Source: JAVBNW01 sp031551255 (GTDB lineage Bacteria; Bacillota; Clostridia; Christensenellales; UBA1750). From it: a stretch of DNA of 15,914 nucleotides. Where the stretch lies: assembly GCA_031551255.1 (NCBI GenBank), contig JAVBNW010000085.1, positions 1 through 15,914 of the forward strand, read 5' to 3'. Position numbers and translations under genes: made by a program. Shown here one piece after another: positions 6,998-13,999 of the stretch (position 1 is its first letter; each line of letters opens with the position of its first letter). Under the pieces are notes generated by a model. The model saw nothing but the letters and a program-made list of their open reading frames with translations. It was not told the origin of the DNA and made no database searches.

Positions 6998-7141
6998 CGC
7001 AGCGCGGCAAACTCTAAAATTTTAAACTTTCTATTTGGGTGTCCTTCAAGCCGCTGCGCCGCAATCCGCGCTCAGGGACTTTGAGGATACCTCCGCTTTG
7101 GCACAGCTTGGTTGCGGCTTGTCTTTTGGATGGGTGTCAAG
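6998..7141 (+). other. Structured interval ending the cysteine desulfurase gene
   Basis: No gene fits. CAAGCCGC (7047-7054) can pair with GCGGCTTG (7114-7121), which is followed by TCTTTT, so the large hairpin could act as a terminator. Inside it, GAGG-ATA-CCTC forms a small stem. TGGGTGTC followed shortly by CAAG occurs twice (near 7035-7050 and 7131-7141). The segment around 7101-7120 resembles positions 243-262. Confidence 0.4.
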
Positions 7142-7147
7142 TAAAAT
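7119..7147 (+). promoter_or_regulatory. Promoter of the URO-D family gene
   Basis: -35 TTGTCT (7119-7124), exactly 17 nt, -10 TAAAAT (7142-7147). Expected start near 7154 leaves a leader of about 37 nt before the ATG at 7191. The -35 overlaps the 3' arm of the preceding hairpin. Confidence 0.6.
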
Positions 7148-7190
7148 ATCATTGTGATTTTCGTAGTAACAAAAACCAAAGGTGAATGAA

Positions 7191-8282
7191 ATGAAAGCTG
7201 AAATGAGCACAAAAGAACGCATCGAAGCCGCCATCTTTAAAAAAGACGCGGACAGGCTGCCCTTTTGGCCCAAGCTTACGGAAACCTACCGGCGCTTCCA
7301 GCCGCGAGGCGCGAGCGCCACCTTGGAACAGATGCACGTTTACATAGGTTCCGACGTGGCGCGCTACACGGAAATCGGCACGTTGAGAAGGCCGGTCGAC
7401 GGAATCGAAGTCAAAAAAGAAAGGACGGCCGCCGAAGAGATCGTCACCTACGCGATCGACAAACGAGTGCTCATCGAGCGGAATATGCTCACACAAGAGG
7501 CCGGCGACTCCCATCCGGTAGAATATCCGATAAAGTCGCTCGAAGATATTATGGCTATGACAAAGTACTACGAAACGGGCAACCACTACGTGGCCCCTTC
7601 GTGCCTGGAGGCGCACCGGCGGCATCTCGAAGCTGCCCCCGACGGCTTTTTCTTCGCGTCTATGAGCGCAACCCCGGTCATGGAACTTGCGCAATACAAA
7701 GCCGGTCTGGAAAATTTCGTCTATTTTCTGGCCGACTATCCGGATGAGATGGAAACGCTCATCGCGGCGATGCACCGCGACTATCTGCAAAGGCTCGAAC
7801 TTACGTGCCAAAGTATGCAGACCGACTATATTCTAGCCACTGAAAATACGTCCTCGACGATGATCAGCCCCTGGATGTTTACAAAATATTGCAGGCCGCA
7901 CCTTACGGATGCCGCCAATCTCGTCAAAAGCTACGGCAAGCACCTGATTTTGCACATGTGCGGGAAGCTGAAGGCGTTTTTGCCGGACATCGCAAAGATT
8001 CCGGCGGTGGCGATGGAAGCTTTCACATCCGCCACCGTCGGGGATACCGGCATAAAAGACGGGTTTACCATGCTGCCCGGCAAGGGCATCATCGGGGGCA
8101 CATGTGCGTCGACCTGGCTTCTTGGCGAGAAAGAAATTATCGATAGAATCCTTTTCGATATAGCCGAAGCGGGCGGAACGCGCGGGCTTTATCTCACGTC
8201 GGCCGGGGTCATGCCCTTTTCCGCCTCGGTCGAGAAGATCAAGGCGGTCAGGTCGGCCGTCCTGTCCGGCCTGAAGAACTAA
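7191..8282 (+). CDS. Uroporphyrinogen decarboxylase family protein (methyltransferase type)
   Basis: A 363-aa member of the URO-D superfamily (PF01208), closer to the MtaA/MtbA and corrinoid methyltransferase branch than to HemE. His255-x-Cys257 in LHMCGK is the zinc-binding motif seen in methyltransferase members and absent from HemE. The usual third cysteine ligand near the C-terminus is not evident: the segment reads LTSAGVMP (about 335-342), with Cys305 the nearest alternative. Start: ATG at 7191, AGGTGA five bases upstream; a GTG at 7182 and an ATG at 7203 are in frame but fit less well. No corrinoid protein, methyltransferase partner or heme gene lies beside it, and it has its own promoter, so its substrate is unknown. 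Confidence 0.85.
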   Translation: MKAEMSTKERIEAAIFKKDADRLPFWPKLTETYRRFQPRGASATLEQMHVYIGSDVARYTEIGTLRRPVDGIEVKKERTAAEEIVTYAIDKRVLIERNMLTQEAGDSHPVEYPIKSLEDIMAMTKYYETGNHYVAPSCLEAHRRHLEAAPDGFFFASMSATPVMELAQYKAGLENFVYFLADYPDEMETLIAAMHRDYLQRLELTCQSMQTDYILATENTSSTMISPWMFTKYCRPHLTDAANLVKSYGKHLILHMCGKLKAFLPDIAKIPAVAMEAFTSATVGDTGIKDGFTMLPGKGIIGGTCASTWLLGEKEIIDRILFDIAEAGGTRGLYLTSAGVMPFSASVEKIKAVRSAVLSGLKN

Positions 8283-8319
8283 CGGTATGTGCATGCCTAT
8301 TGAAGATTCGAGATGATCG

Positions 8320-8348
8320 GCCCGGCATGCTCTAAAGAACATGCGGGC
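8320..8348. terminator. Hairpin between convergent genes
   Basis: GCCCGGCATG (8320-8329) pairs with CATGCGGGC (8340-8348) with one bulged G. It lies between the ends of the URO-D gene and the subtilase gene. No T tract follows on either strand, so termination is only inferred from position. Confidence 0.4.
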
Positions 8349-8355
8349 TCCGCGC

Positions 8356-9450
8356 TCACTCGGCCAAATACACGCAGCCGAAGCCTTCCTCGTCCGCCGG
8401 CGCGCCCATGGAATGAGCGCCCAGCAGCAGCTCGCGCTTCACCCTGTCGGGCGTCCACTCCGGGTGCTCCTCAAGGAGCAGCGCCACGCAGCCCGCCACC
8501 ACCGGCGTGGATGCGGACGTTCCGGTAAAGAGCCCGTAACCCTCCCCCTTCGTCGTCATCAGCTTTACGCCCGGGGCGCACACCTCGGGTTTTTGCGCGC
8601 CCGAAACCGGACCACGGCTCGAAAAATCGGGGATGAGCAGCTCGTCGCCCCGGTCGTTGATCGCGCCCACGGTGACTACGCTGCGCGCGCAGCCAGGCGA
8701 GTTGATCGTCCCCCGCTCCGGCCCGGAGTTTCCCGCCGCGGCCACCACCACGATGCCCTGCGTCCACAGCGCCTCCACGCCGCGCATCAGCGAATCGAGG
8801 CTATCCTCCGCCTCGATGCCCAAGGAAAGCGACAATACCCGGATGTCGTAGCGCGTCCGGTTATCCGCCACCCACTGCATGCCCCGCAGCACGTTCAGGA
8901 TGCTGCCCCCGCCGTCCTTATCCATCGTCTTCACCACCGCAAGCGTCGCCTCCGGCGCAATGCCCCGGTAGAGGCCGCCGCAGCCCGCGCCCGAGCCCGC
9001 AAGGCAACCAGCGCACATCGTACCGTGCCCGTGATCGTCATACGGGTCAGCCTTTCCGTCTACGATGTCGCGAAACGCGGCAATCCTGCCCATAAAATCT
9101 TCGTGGGGTTGTATGCCGGTATCCAAAATGGCGACCGTAACGCCTTTTCCCGTCGGCCCCGCTGTTCCAAGAGGCGCGCCGACCGTGCCGCGCGCCTTGT
9201 CCATCAGCGCGCGTACGCGACCGTTTTTCTCTATGTACCCTACGTCCGCGCGCGCGCTCAGGCGCGCAATTTGCCGGTGGTTGAGCTCTACCGCAACCGC
9301 GTCGATCAGCGGAAGATACTCGGGGTGCATCCCTTTGCCGATAAGACGGCCGCGCAACTGGCGGCTGCGCTGTGTGACGATTACGCGCTCCGGGCCTCCG
9401 TAGGCGTGAAGACTGCGCCTTAGGGGTGGAGAGAGCGTGCTTTTTCCCAT
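8356..9450 (-). CDS. Subtilisin-like serine protease (S8), AprX/ISP-like
   Basis: A 364-aa subtilase with the full catalytic set: Asp110 (VAILDTGI), His142 (HGHGTMCAG), oxyanion Asn241 (AAAGNSGP) and Ser312 (GTSASTPVVAG). Residues about 20-80 resemble a short I9-type prodomain (RVIVTQRS and VGYIEKNGRV), so self-processing is plausible. There is no signal peptide or membrane segment, which suggests a cytosolic protease, as for Bacillus AprX or intracellular subtilisins; these act in late growth or sporulation. Start: ATG at 9450 with GAGGTG six bases upstream; the in-frame ATG at 9498 lacks a site. It diverges from a small hypothetical gene and converges with the URO-D gene. The opposite strand is open for 360 codons, an artefact of GC-rich codon use. 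Confidence 0.92.
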   Translation of the reverse strand: MGKSTLSPPLRRSLHAYGGPERVIVTQRSRQLRGRLIGKGMHPEYLPLIDAVAVELNHRQIARLSARADVGYIEKNGRVRALMDKARGTVGAPLGTAGPTGKGVTVAILDTGIQPHEDFMGRIAAFRDIVDGKADPYDDHGHGTMCAGCLAGSGAGCGGLYRGIAPEATLAVVKTMDKDGGGSILNVLRGMQWVADNRTRYDIRVLSLSLGIEAEDSLDSLMRGVEALWTQGIVVVAAAGNSGPERGTINSPGCARSVVTVGAINDRGDELLIPDFSSRGPVSGAQKPEVCAPGVKLMTTKGEGYGLFTGTSASTPVVAGCVALLLEEHPEWTPDRVKRELLLGAHSMGAPADEEGFGCVYLAE

Positions 9451-9524
9451 CCGGATCACCTCGCACCATCCTATGAACCGGCAGGGCGCTTTGCGCATAC
9501 CTTACCCCATAGGAGGGGATGCAT

Positions 9525-9848
9525 GTGTCCGCTTACTCAAACCTCCCGCCCATCAAGCCGCCGCGCTCCATGGCGTGGTATGCGGATTTCGTCGCCGAGC
9601 AGGATGACGCGCTCGAGGAGGGCCTTAGCCTGCTCGAATCCCTTCGCTCCGCGCTGCCGCCCCACAAATCCGCGGCAATCGACGAGGCGAAGCGGCTGCT
9701 GATCTCCGCCGCGGAGCTATACAACAAGGCTCGCGACGCGCAGGATCGCCTTTGCGCCGATCCTTCTGCGCTGGCCGATCTTCTTTCCCCTGAAAAAAAA
9801 GAATTCCTCAGCCAGCTGTGCGCCCTTGTGCTGAAAGACCGCGCGTAG
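9525..9848 (+). CDS. Hypothetical helical protein, 107 aa
   Basis: Family not recognised. The AGGAGGGG at 9511-9518 abuts the ATG at 9519 but stands six bases from an in-frame GTG at 9525, so GTG is the more likely start and the protein begins SAYSNLPPIKPP after the initiator. A proline-rich N-terminus (to about residue 14) is followed by mostly helical, acidic and alanine-rich sequence (about 18-107) with leucines spaced as in helical bundles. No signal peptide or membrane segment is present, so it is probably cytosolic. It diverges from the subtilase gene with a 74-bp gap; a shared role is possible but unproven. A 7-bp hairpin starts within the last codons. The strong ribosome binding site supports expression. 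Confidence 0.65.
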   Translation: MSAYSNLPPIKPPRSMAWYADFVAEQDDALEEGLSLLESLRSALPPHKSAAIDEAKRLLISAAELYNKARDAQDRLCADPSALADLLSPEKKEFLSQLCALVLKDRA

Positions 9849-9859
9849 ATTCCGCGCGG
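9839..9859 (+). terminator. GC-rich hairpin over the stop codon
   Basis: CCGCGCG (9839-9845), a 7-nt loop containing the TAG stop, CGCGCGG (9853-9859), then CCCTTTA. Stable stem but a poor T tract. Confidence 0.4.
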
Positions 9860-9869
9860 CCCTTTACCG

Positions 9870-9979
9870 GCCAAGGCGCGGTCGCGTCCGGCCCGCTCGC
9901 GACCGCTTCGCGCAAGTGTCCGACCCTTGGCGTTCTCTAGCTTTTTTGCGGAGCGGGCCGAGCCTCTGCGCATTTTTTT
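9870..9979 (+). ncRNA. Candidate structured RNA with pseudoknot and terminator
   Basis: Outer stem GCCAAGG (9870-9876) with CCTTGGC (9925-9931) encloses a 9-bp perfect stem GCGGTCGCG (9878-9886) with CGCGACCGC (9898-9906). Nine bases of that loop, CGGCCCGCT (9889-9897), are perfectly complementary to AGCGGGCCG at 9952-9960, which would form a pseudoknot. The same downstream strand overlaps a second hairpin, GCGGAG (9948-9953) with CTCTGC (9964-9969), followed shortly by TTTTTTT (9973-9979). The two folds exclude each other, as in an attenuator. A T6 run at 9942-9947 may end a shorter RNA. No known RNA family was recognised and covariation cannot be tested here. Confidence 0.4.
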
Positions 9980-10006
9980 ATAAGATGCAAGGGTAGCCGA
10001 AATTGT

Positions 10007-10035
10007 TTGTGAACAGCCGCTGTTTATGACATAAT
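10007..10035 (+). promoter_or_regulatory. Promoter of the surface beta-helix gene
   Basis: -35 TTGTGA (10007-10012), 17-nt spacer, -10 CATAAT (10030-10035). Predicted start near 10042, leaving a leader of about 130 nt before the ATG at 10172. It lies just after the T7 tract of the preceding structured region. Confidence 0.5.
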
Positions 10036-10041
10036 ATAGGC

Positions 10042-10171
10042 AGTTTAGGTCGCGCCGCGCGCGGGGTGGGACAGGCCATCCGGCGGAAGCGTTTGGCCGG
10101 GCGCAACGCCCCTTCCACGGACTGGGTACGGATGTTCGCACTTCGATCGCCACGACGAGGAGGATTTACGA
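10042..10171 (+). promoter_or_regulatory. Structured 5' leader, possible riboswitch
   Basis: The leader has GGCCA (10073-10077) able to pair with a downstream TGGCC, a GGAA tetraloop-like GGCGGAAGC, and a tight hairpin GGGCG-CAA-CGCCC. Fragments such as GGCGCAACGCC and CCACGGACT loosely recall the GACGCAAAGCC and CCACGGGTCT parts of c-di-GMP-I riboswitches, and surface adhesins are common targets of that class. The match is incomplete and I treat it only as a hypothesis. No intrinsic terminator precedes the GAGGAGGAT binding site, so any control would be at translation. Confidence 0.25.
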
Positions 10172-12475
10172 ATGAAGCTTCAAAAGCGCGCTTTCGCCCT
10201 GGCGCTCGCGGCCCTGATGTTCGCGGCTCTCATCCCCGCGCTGCCGCATATACCCGAGGCGAAGGCGTCGGGCCCCGCAACGCTCTACGTCGCGCCGGGC
10301 GGCGCGGAACTGCCCGCGGACGCCACGTCGTGGGCCAGCGCCACGAGCGACCTACAGGGGGCCATCGAGGCGGCGGTCGCCGCCGGCGGCGGCGAGGTAT
10401 ACGTTCAGGCGGGCACGTACGCGCCCGCGACGCAGGCCAACGACACGGGCGAAACGGACGATCGCTACCGCCACTTTTCGCTGCGCAACGGCGTTCGGGT
10501 GGTCGGCGGGTTCGCGGGCACGGAAGGCGACGGCACGCCCACCGGCGGCGCGACCATCCTTTCGGGCGACCTCCTCGGCGACGACGTTCCCCTCGCCTCG
10601 ACGACCAACAAAACCGACAACGCGTACCACGTGTTCTACCACCCGAGCGGCCTGGACGCCACCGCCGCCCTGGAAAACGTAACCATTTCGGGCGGCAGCG
10701 CGGACGGCGCCTCTCCTTTAGACTACGGCGGCGGCATGTTCAACGATAACAGCAGCCCCACGCTTGTGGGCTGCACGTTTACGGGCAATACGGGCGGCGA
10801 CGGCGGCGGCATGTACAATAGTAACAGCAGCCCCGCCCTCACCCGCTGCGCGTTCGTCAAAAACCCCGCCAACTACGGCGGCGGCATGTACAATAATAAC
10901 AGCAACCCCGCGGTTACCGATTGCACGTTTACCGAAAACTCGGCCAAAACCGACGGTGGCGGCATGTACAACAAAAACAGTAACCCCACGGTTATCGGCT
11001 GCACGTTCACCCACAACTCGGCCACGGACTCCGGCGGCGGCATGTACAACTACGACCGCAGCAGCCCTACGGTCACGGACTGTACCTTCACGCTGAATTC
11101 TTCCTCAAAGTATGGCGGCGGCATGTACAACTACGACCGCAGCAGCCCCACGATCACCGGCTGTACATTCACCCAAAACTCGGCCACGCAAAACGGCGGC
11201 GGCATGAGCAACGATAATGGCAGCACCCCCACGGTCATCGGCTGCACGTTCACCCAAAACTTGGCCACGCAAAACGGCGGCGGCATGGATAATTACGACA
11301 GCAGCAGCCCCACGCTCAGCCACACCATCATCTGCGGCAACACGGCAGGCGCCACCTCCTCCAACGATGTAGTCAATGGTAGCGCCTCCTCCCCCACGTA
11401 CGAGCTCTGCATCGTGGGCGCGGACATCTGCGACGCCGCAAACGCGTTCGCCCCGACGGGCGTCGCGGCGAGCGCCATCGTCAACGCCGACGGCACGCTG
11501 CCCTCGGGCTCCCCGGCCATCGACGCGGGCGACGACGCGGCGTACGCGGCAAGGTGGACGGCGGGCTCTCCGTCCGTGTGGGACAGGGCCAAGGTTGCGC
11601 TCGGGTTTGCCCCCAGCGCGGCCTTCGACTTGGCACAGCTTGAGGACATCGCGGGCAACCCCCGTCTGGCCGGGGCGAGCGTCGACATCGGCGCGTACGA
11701 ATACATCGCGCAATCCTCCGCGCAGCCCGGGCCTTCGCCCTCGGGCGGCTCTTCCGGGCCCGACATCGACTCCGTTTCGGCGACGCCGATTCCCGGAGGC
11801 GCGCGGCTGGCCGCCGACGCTTCCGGCAGCGCGGTGGGCCAGCGCTTTCAGTGGCAGGCGAGGCAGCCGGATGGATCATGGGCCGACATCCCCGGCGCGA
11901 CAGGCCCGACGTTCGACTACGCCGGCCTTGCGCCCGGCCAAACCTATGCCGTGCGCTGCGTAATCACCAGCGGCGGTGGGTTTGCCACCTCCCCTACGGT
12001 AACGTTCACGGCGGGCGGCGCGGTTACACCCGGCGGCCCGGCGGGCAGCGAAACCTTCGCGGGCGTGGGAAGGACCACCGCGAACCTGAACGTGCGGCCC
12101 GGCCCGAACACGAGGCAAAGGCCGCTGGGCGTAATCCCGAGCGGCGGCGAGGTGACGATCCTTAGCTACGTGTTCGCGCCCGGCTACAGCTACGGCTTCT
12201 ACCAAATCGCGTGGAACAACGCCGAGGGCTTCGCGTACGTCGCCGCGGACTATGTGGACGCTCTGTTCGATCCCCCACTCGCCGCGACGCTCTTGGGCAG
12301 GGTATACGTGCAATCGCGCATGAGCGCGTCGGCCGGGTTCCGCCTCGCGGTGCTGGAAGCGGGCGATGCCGTTACGGTGACCGGGCGGTACAAGCAGTGG
12401 TGGATTGTGCAGTGGAACGGCGTCACAGCGTACATCCGCAACGGCAAGAACCTGTCGTTTCCGTTGGCGGCATAG
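10172..12475 (+). CDS. Secreted parallel beta-helix protein with SH3-like domains, 767 aa
   Basis: An exported surface or cell-wall protein. Residues 1-32 form a signal peptide (KLQKR, a hydrophobic core, cleavage likely after AKA at 30-32). A right-handed parallel beta-helix follows, with eight tandem repeats between residues 186 and about 390, each built as GGGMYN, a linker, SPTVTDCTFT and an Asn-rich turn. The helix closes with the typical GNPRL and VDIGAYEY motif near 505-511. A Ser/Pro/Gly linker (about 513-528) leads to an Ig-like domain (about 531-625, with FQWQARQPDGSWADIPGA) and two SH3-like modules (about 633-703, with ANLNVRPGPN, and 709-767), which often bind peptidoglycan. No LPXTG or membrane anchor is present, so the SH3 domains probably hold it to the wall. 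Start: ATG at 10172 after GAGGAGGAT. Ligand unknown; polysaccharide binding or adhesion is an inference. Confidence 0.88.
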   Translation: MKLQKRAFALALAALMFAALIPALPHIPEAKASGPATLYVAPGGAELPADATSWASATSDLQGAIEAAVAAGGGEVYVQAGTYAPATQANDTGETDDRYRHFSLRNGVRVVGGFAGTEGDGTPTGGATILSGDLLGDDVPLASTTNKTDNAYHVFYHPSGLDATAALENVTISGGSADGASPLDYGGGMFNDNSSPTLVGCTFTGNTGGDGGGMYNSNSSPALTRCAFVKNPANYGGGMYNNNSNPAVTDCTFTENSAKTDGGGMYNKNSNPTVIGCTFTHNSATDSGGGMYNYDRSSPTVTDCTFTLNSSSKYGGGMYNYDRSSPTITGCTFTQNSATQNGGGMSNDNGSTPTVIGCTFTQNLATQNGGGMDNYDSSSPTLSHTIICGNTAGATSSNDVVNGSASSPTYELCIVGADICDAANAFAPTGVAASAIVNADGTLPSGSPAIDAGDDAAYAARWTAGSPSVWDRAKVALGFAPSAAFDLAQLEDIAGNPRLAGASVDIGAYEYIAQSSAQPGPSPSGGSSGPDIDSVSATPIPGGARLAADASGSAVGQRFQWQARQPDGSWADIPGATGPTFDYAGLAPGQTYAVRCVITSGGGFATSPTVTFTAGGAVTPGGPAGSETFAGVGRTTANLNVRPGPNTRQRPLGVIPSGGEVTILSYVFAPGYSYGFYQIAWNNAEGFAYVAADYVDALFDPPLAATLLGRVYVQSRMSASAGFRLAVLEAGDAVTVTGRYKQWWIVQWNGVTAYIRNGKNLSFPLAA
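10727..11333 (+). repeat. Eight in-frame tandem repeats, 75-81 bp
   Basis: Units start at GGC GGC GGC ATG (one uses GGT) at 10727, 10802, 10877, 10955, 11033, 11114, 11195 and 11276, giving spacings of 75, 75, 78, 78, 81, 81 and 81 bp. Neighbouring units share long identical stretches, for example the starts of units 5 and 6, and the end of unit 6 with the end of unit 7. This indicates recent duplication or gene conversion. Each unit codes one or more beta-helix coils. Confidence 0.9.
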
Positions 12476-12537
12476 CCGCGCGGCGGCGCAAAACGCACCG
12501 AAAAAGGGCGCGAAGCCTATATCTCCCTAGCGCATAG

Positions 12538-12572
12538 AAGCCCTCGCATGCGCGCGCATGGCGGGGGCTTTT
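12538..12572 (+). terminator. Terminator of the beta-helix gene
   Basis: AAGCCCTCGC (12538-12547) pairs with GCGGGGGCTT (12561-12570), followed by TT; the loop is itself the palindrome ATGCGCGCGCAT. Lies 63 bp after the stop. Confidence 0.75.
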
Positions 12573-12584
12573 ACGTTGCGCCGG

Positions 12585-12607
12585 AAAACCGCGCTTCGGC
12601 GGCGCGG
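12585..12607 (-). terminator. Terminator of the spoVA operon
   Basis: On the minus strand CCGCGC, loop CGCCGAA, GCGCGG, then TTTT (12585-12588). It begins 13 bp after the spoVAE stop and faces the convergent terminator at 12538-12572. Confidence 0.6.
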
Positions 12608-12619
12608 ACGCGTTCCGTT

Positions 12620-12976
12620 TCAGCTCTTCGTCTTGGGTTGAAAGAGAACGGCATTGAGCCAGCCGAACAAAATTGCCGCGGCAACGCCGCCTGCCGTGTT
12701 GGAAATGCCGCCGGTAAACGCGCCGAAAAACCCCTTTTCCCCGACGCCCTCCATCGCCCCCTTGGCAAGGCTGTAGCCAAACCCGGTGAGCGGCACGGTA
12801 GCCCCCGCGCCCGCCCATTCCACAAGCGGCGCGTACAGGCCAAGCGCCGTGAGCACGCAGCCGGAAACCACGAACAGCACGAGAATGCGCGCGGAGGTGA
12901 TCTTCGTATACAATAGAAGGATTTGCCCGATTGTGCATATTGCCCCGCCGATGAGAAACGCCTTTACGTACATCAT
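12620..12976 (-). CDS. spoVAE: Stage V sporulation protein AE
   Basis: Integral membrane component of the SpoVA channel that carries dipicolinic acid (DPA) into the forespore and releases it at germination. The 118-aa protein has about four hydrophobic segments (roughly 5-22, 29-47, 55-75 and 92-113) and the family-typical GAGATVPLTGFGYSLAKGAME stretch, shared in style with SpoVAC (GAGSIVPITGFANS). Start: ATG at 12976; its first bases overlap the spoVAD stop as ATGA, and GGAG lies nine bases upstream. An adjacent second ATG (12973) is equally possible. It is the last gene of the operon. Confidence 0.92.
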   Translation of the reverse strand: MMYVKAFLIGGAICTIGQILLLYTKITSARILVLFVVSGCVLTALGLYAPLVEWAGAGATVPLTGFGYSLAKGAMEGVGEKGFFGAFTGGISNTAGGVAAAILFGWLNAVLFQPKTKS

Positions 12977-13998
12977 GCGCCCTCGCTCCTTTCTAAAACC
13001 ACCGCATGGCACACGCCGGGTATGGATTCGCCCTGCATGGCCGTGACCGGGCTGAGCAATGCGCCGGTTGCCGCAAACAAAATTCGCTTAAGCTTTCCCT
13101 GCGCAAGCCTGCCCAGCAGCCAGCCGTTGAGCACCACGGAAGAGCAGGCGGCGCCCGACCCGCCGGCGTGAGGGTCCTGATCCGGCGAGAATACCTCGTT
13201 GCCGCAATCCATATGATTGTCCAGCGCGATTCCGTTTCGCCTGCATAATTCTTTGAGCAGCTTTGTGCCGATCATGCCCAGATCGCCGGTGACGATCAAA
13301 TCATAATCCCAGGGCTTCCTGCCCACATCGGCAAGATGGCGCGCAATCGTGTCTGCCGCAGCCGGGGCCATAGCCGCCCCCATGTTATCGGCTTCAGTTA
13401 CCCCCAAGTCTACCACCTTGCCGGTTGTTCCGTGCGTTATGCATACGTGCTCGTCGCCTTCGGGCGCCCTCAGCAGCGTCGCGCCGGATCCGGTAACCGT
13501 CCACTGCGCCGAAGGCGAGCGCTGGCCTCCGAGTTCCAGCGGCCCACGGTATTGGCGCTCTGCAGTAGAAAAGTGGCTGGCAGTCGCACATACTGCGTTG
13601 CCGGCATACCCCCCATCCACCAAAACACTGCCCAGCAGCAATGATTCGGACATCGTGGAGCATGCATTATAAAGCCCGAGAAACGGCATTTCCAACTGCC
13701 TTGCGGAAAAGGACGCCGATACGATTTGGTTAAGGAGATCGCCGCACAATAGCACCTGGATCTGGTCTTTTTTAAGGCCGGCTTTTCCGATCGCCGTCAC
13801 GACGGTGCGCTCCAGAATGCTCGCCTCCGCCCTCTCCCAAGACTTTTCTCCGAGAAGATCATCCTGAAGAATCTCGTCAAATGTGTGCGCCAGCGGGCCG
13901 TTTCCTTCCTTCGGCCCTACGACGGACGCCCAGGCGGCCACCGCCGGGCGCGTATAAAACTGCATGGTCTGTGCTCCCAGTCGCTTTTCAGCCGCCAT
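12973..13998 (-). CDS. spoVAD: Stage V sporulation protein AD
   Basis: Soluble, membrane-associated SpoVA subunit with a thiolase-like fold, known in Bacillus to bind DPA directly. The 341-aa length and motifs fit: LGAQTMQFYTRP near the N-terminus, LGLYNACSTMSESL with Cys113 at the position of the thiolase nucleophile, TGSGATLL, HGTTGKVVDLGV, and NHMDCGNEVFSPDQDPHAGGSG in the C-terminal half. Start: ATG at 13998 with GGAGG five bases upstream; the spoVAC stop ends one base before it. A TTG at 14010 would extend into spoVAC and is rejected. The gene order and tight spacing imply equimolar production with SpoVAC and SpoVAE. Confidence 0.95.
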   Translation of the reverse strand: MAAEKRLGAQTMQFYTRPAVAAWASVVGPKEGNGPLAHTFDEILQDDLLGEKSWERAEASILERTVVTAIGKAGLKKDQIQVLLCGDLLNQIVSASFSARQLEMPFLGLYNACSTMSESLLLGSVLVDGGYAGNAVCATASHFSTAERQYRGPLELGGQRSPSAQWTVTGSGATLLRAPEGDEHVCITHGTTGKVVDLGVTEADNMGAAMAPAAADTIARHLADVGRKPWDYDLIVTGDLGMIGTKLLKELCRRNGIALDNHMDCGNEVFSPDQDPHAGGSGAACSSVVLNGWLLGRLAQGKLKRILFAATGALLSPVTAMQGESIPGVCHAVVLERSEGA

Positions 13999-13999
13999 A

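Noticed and set aside
8341..9423. 360-codon rightward ORF opposite the subtilase
   Set aside because: Antisense shadow: the minus strand codes a complete subtilase with all catalytic residues, and the shadow has Arg/His-rich, low-information sequence.
9533..10153. 206-codon leftward ORF
   Set aside because: Overlaps the 107-aa gene and the hairpin region, lacks a binding site and is Arg/Ser-rich as expected from GC-rich antisense frames.
10727..11333. Regular direct repeats that could suggest a CRISPR array
   Set aside because: The repeats are in frame, code beta-helix coils and have no unique spacers between identical units.
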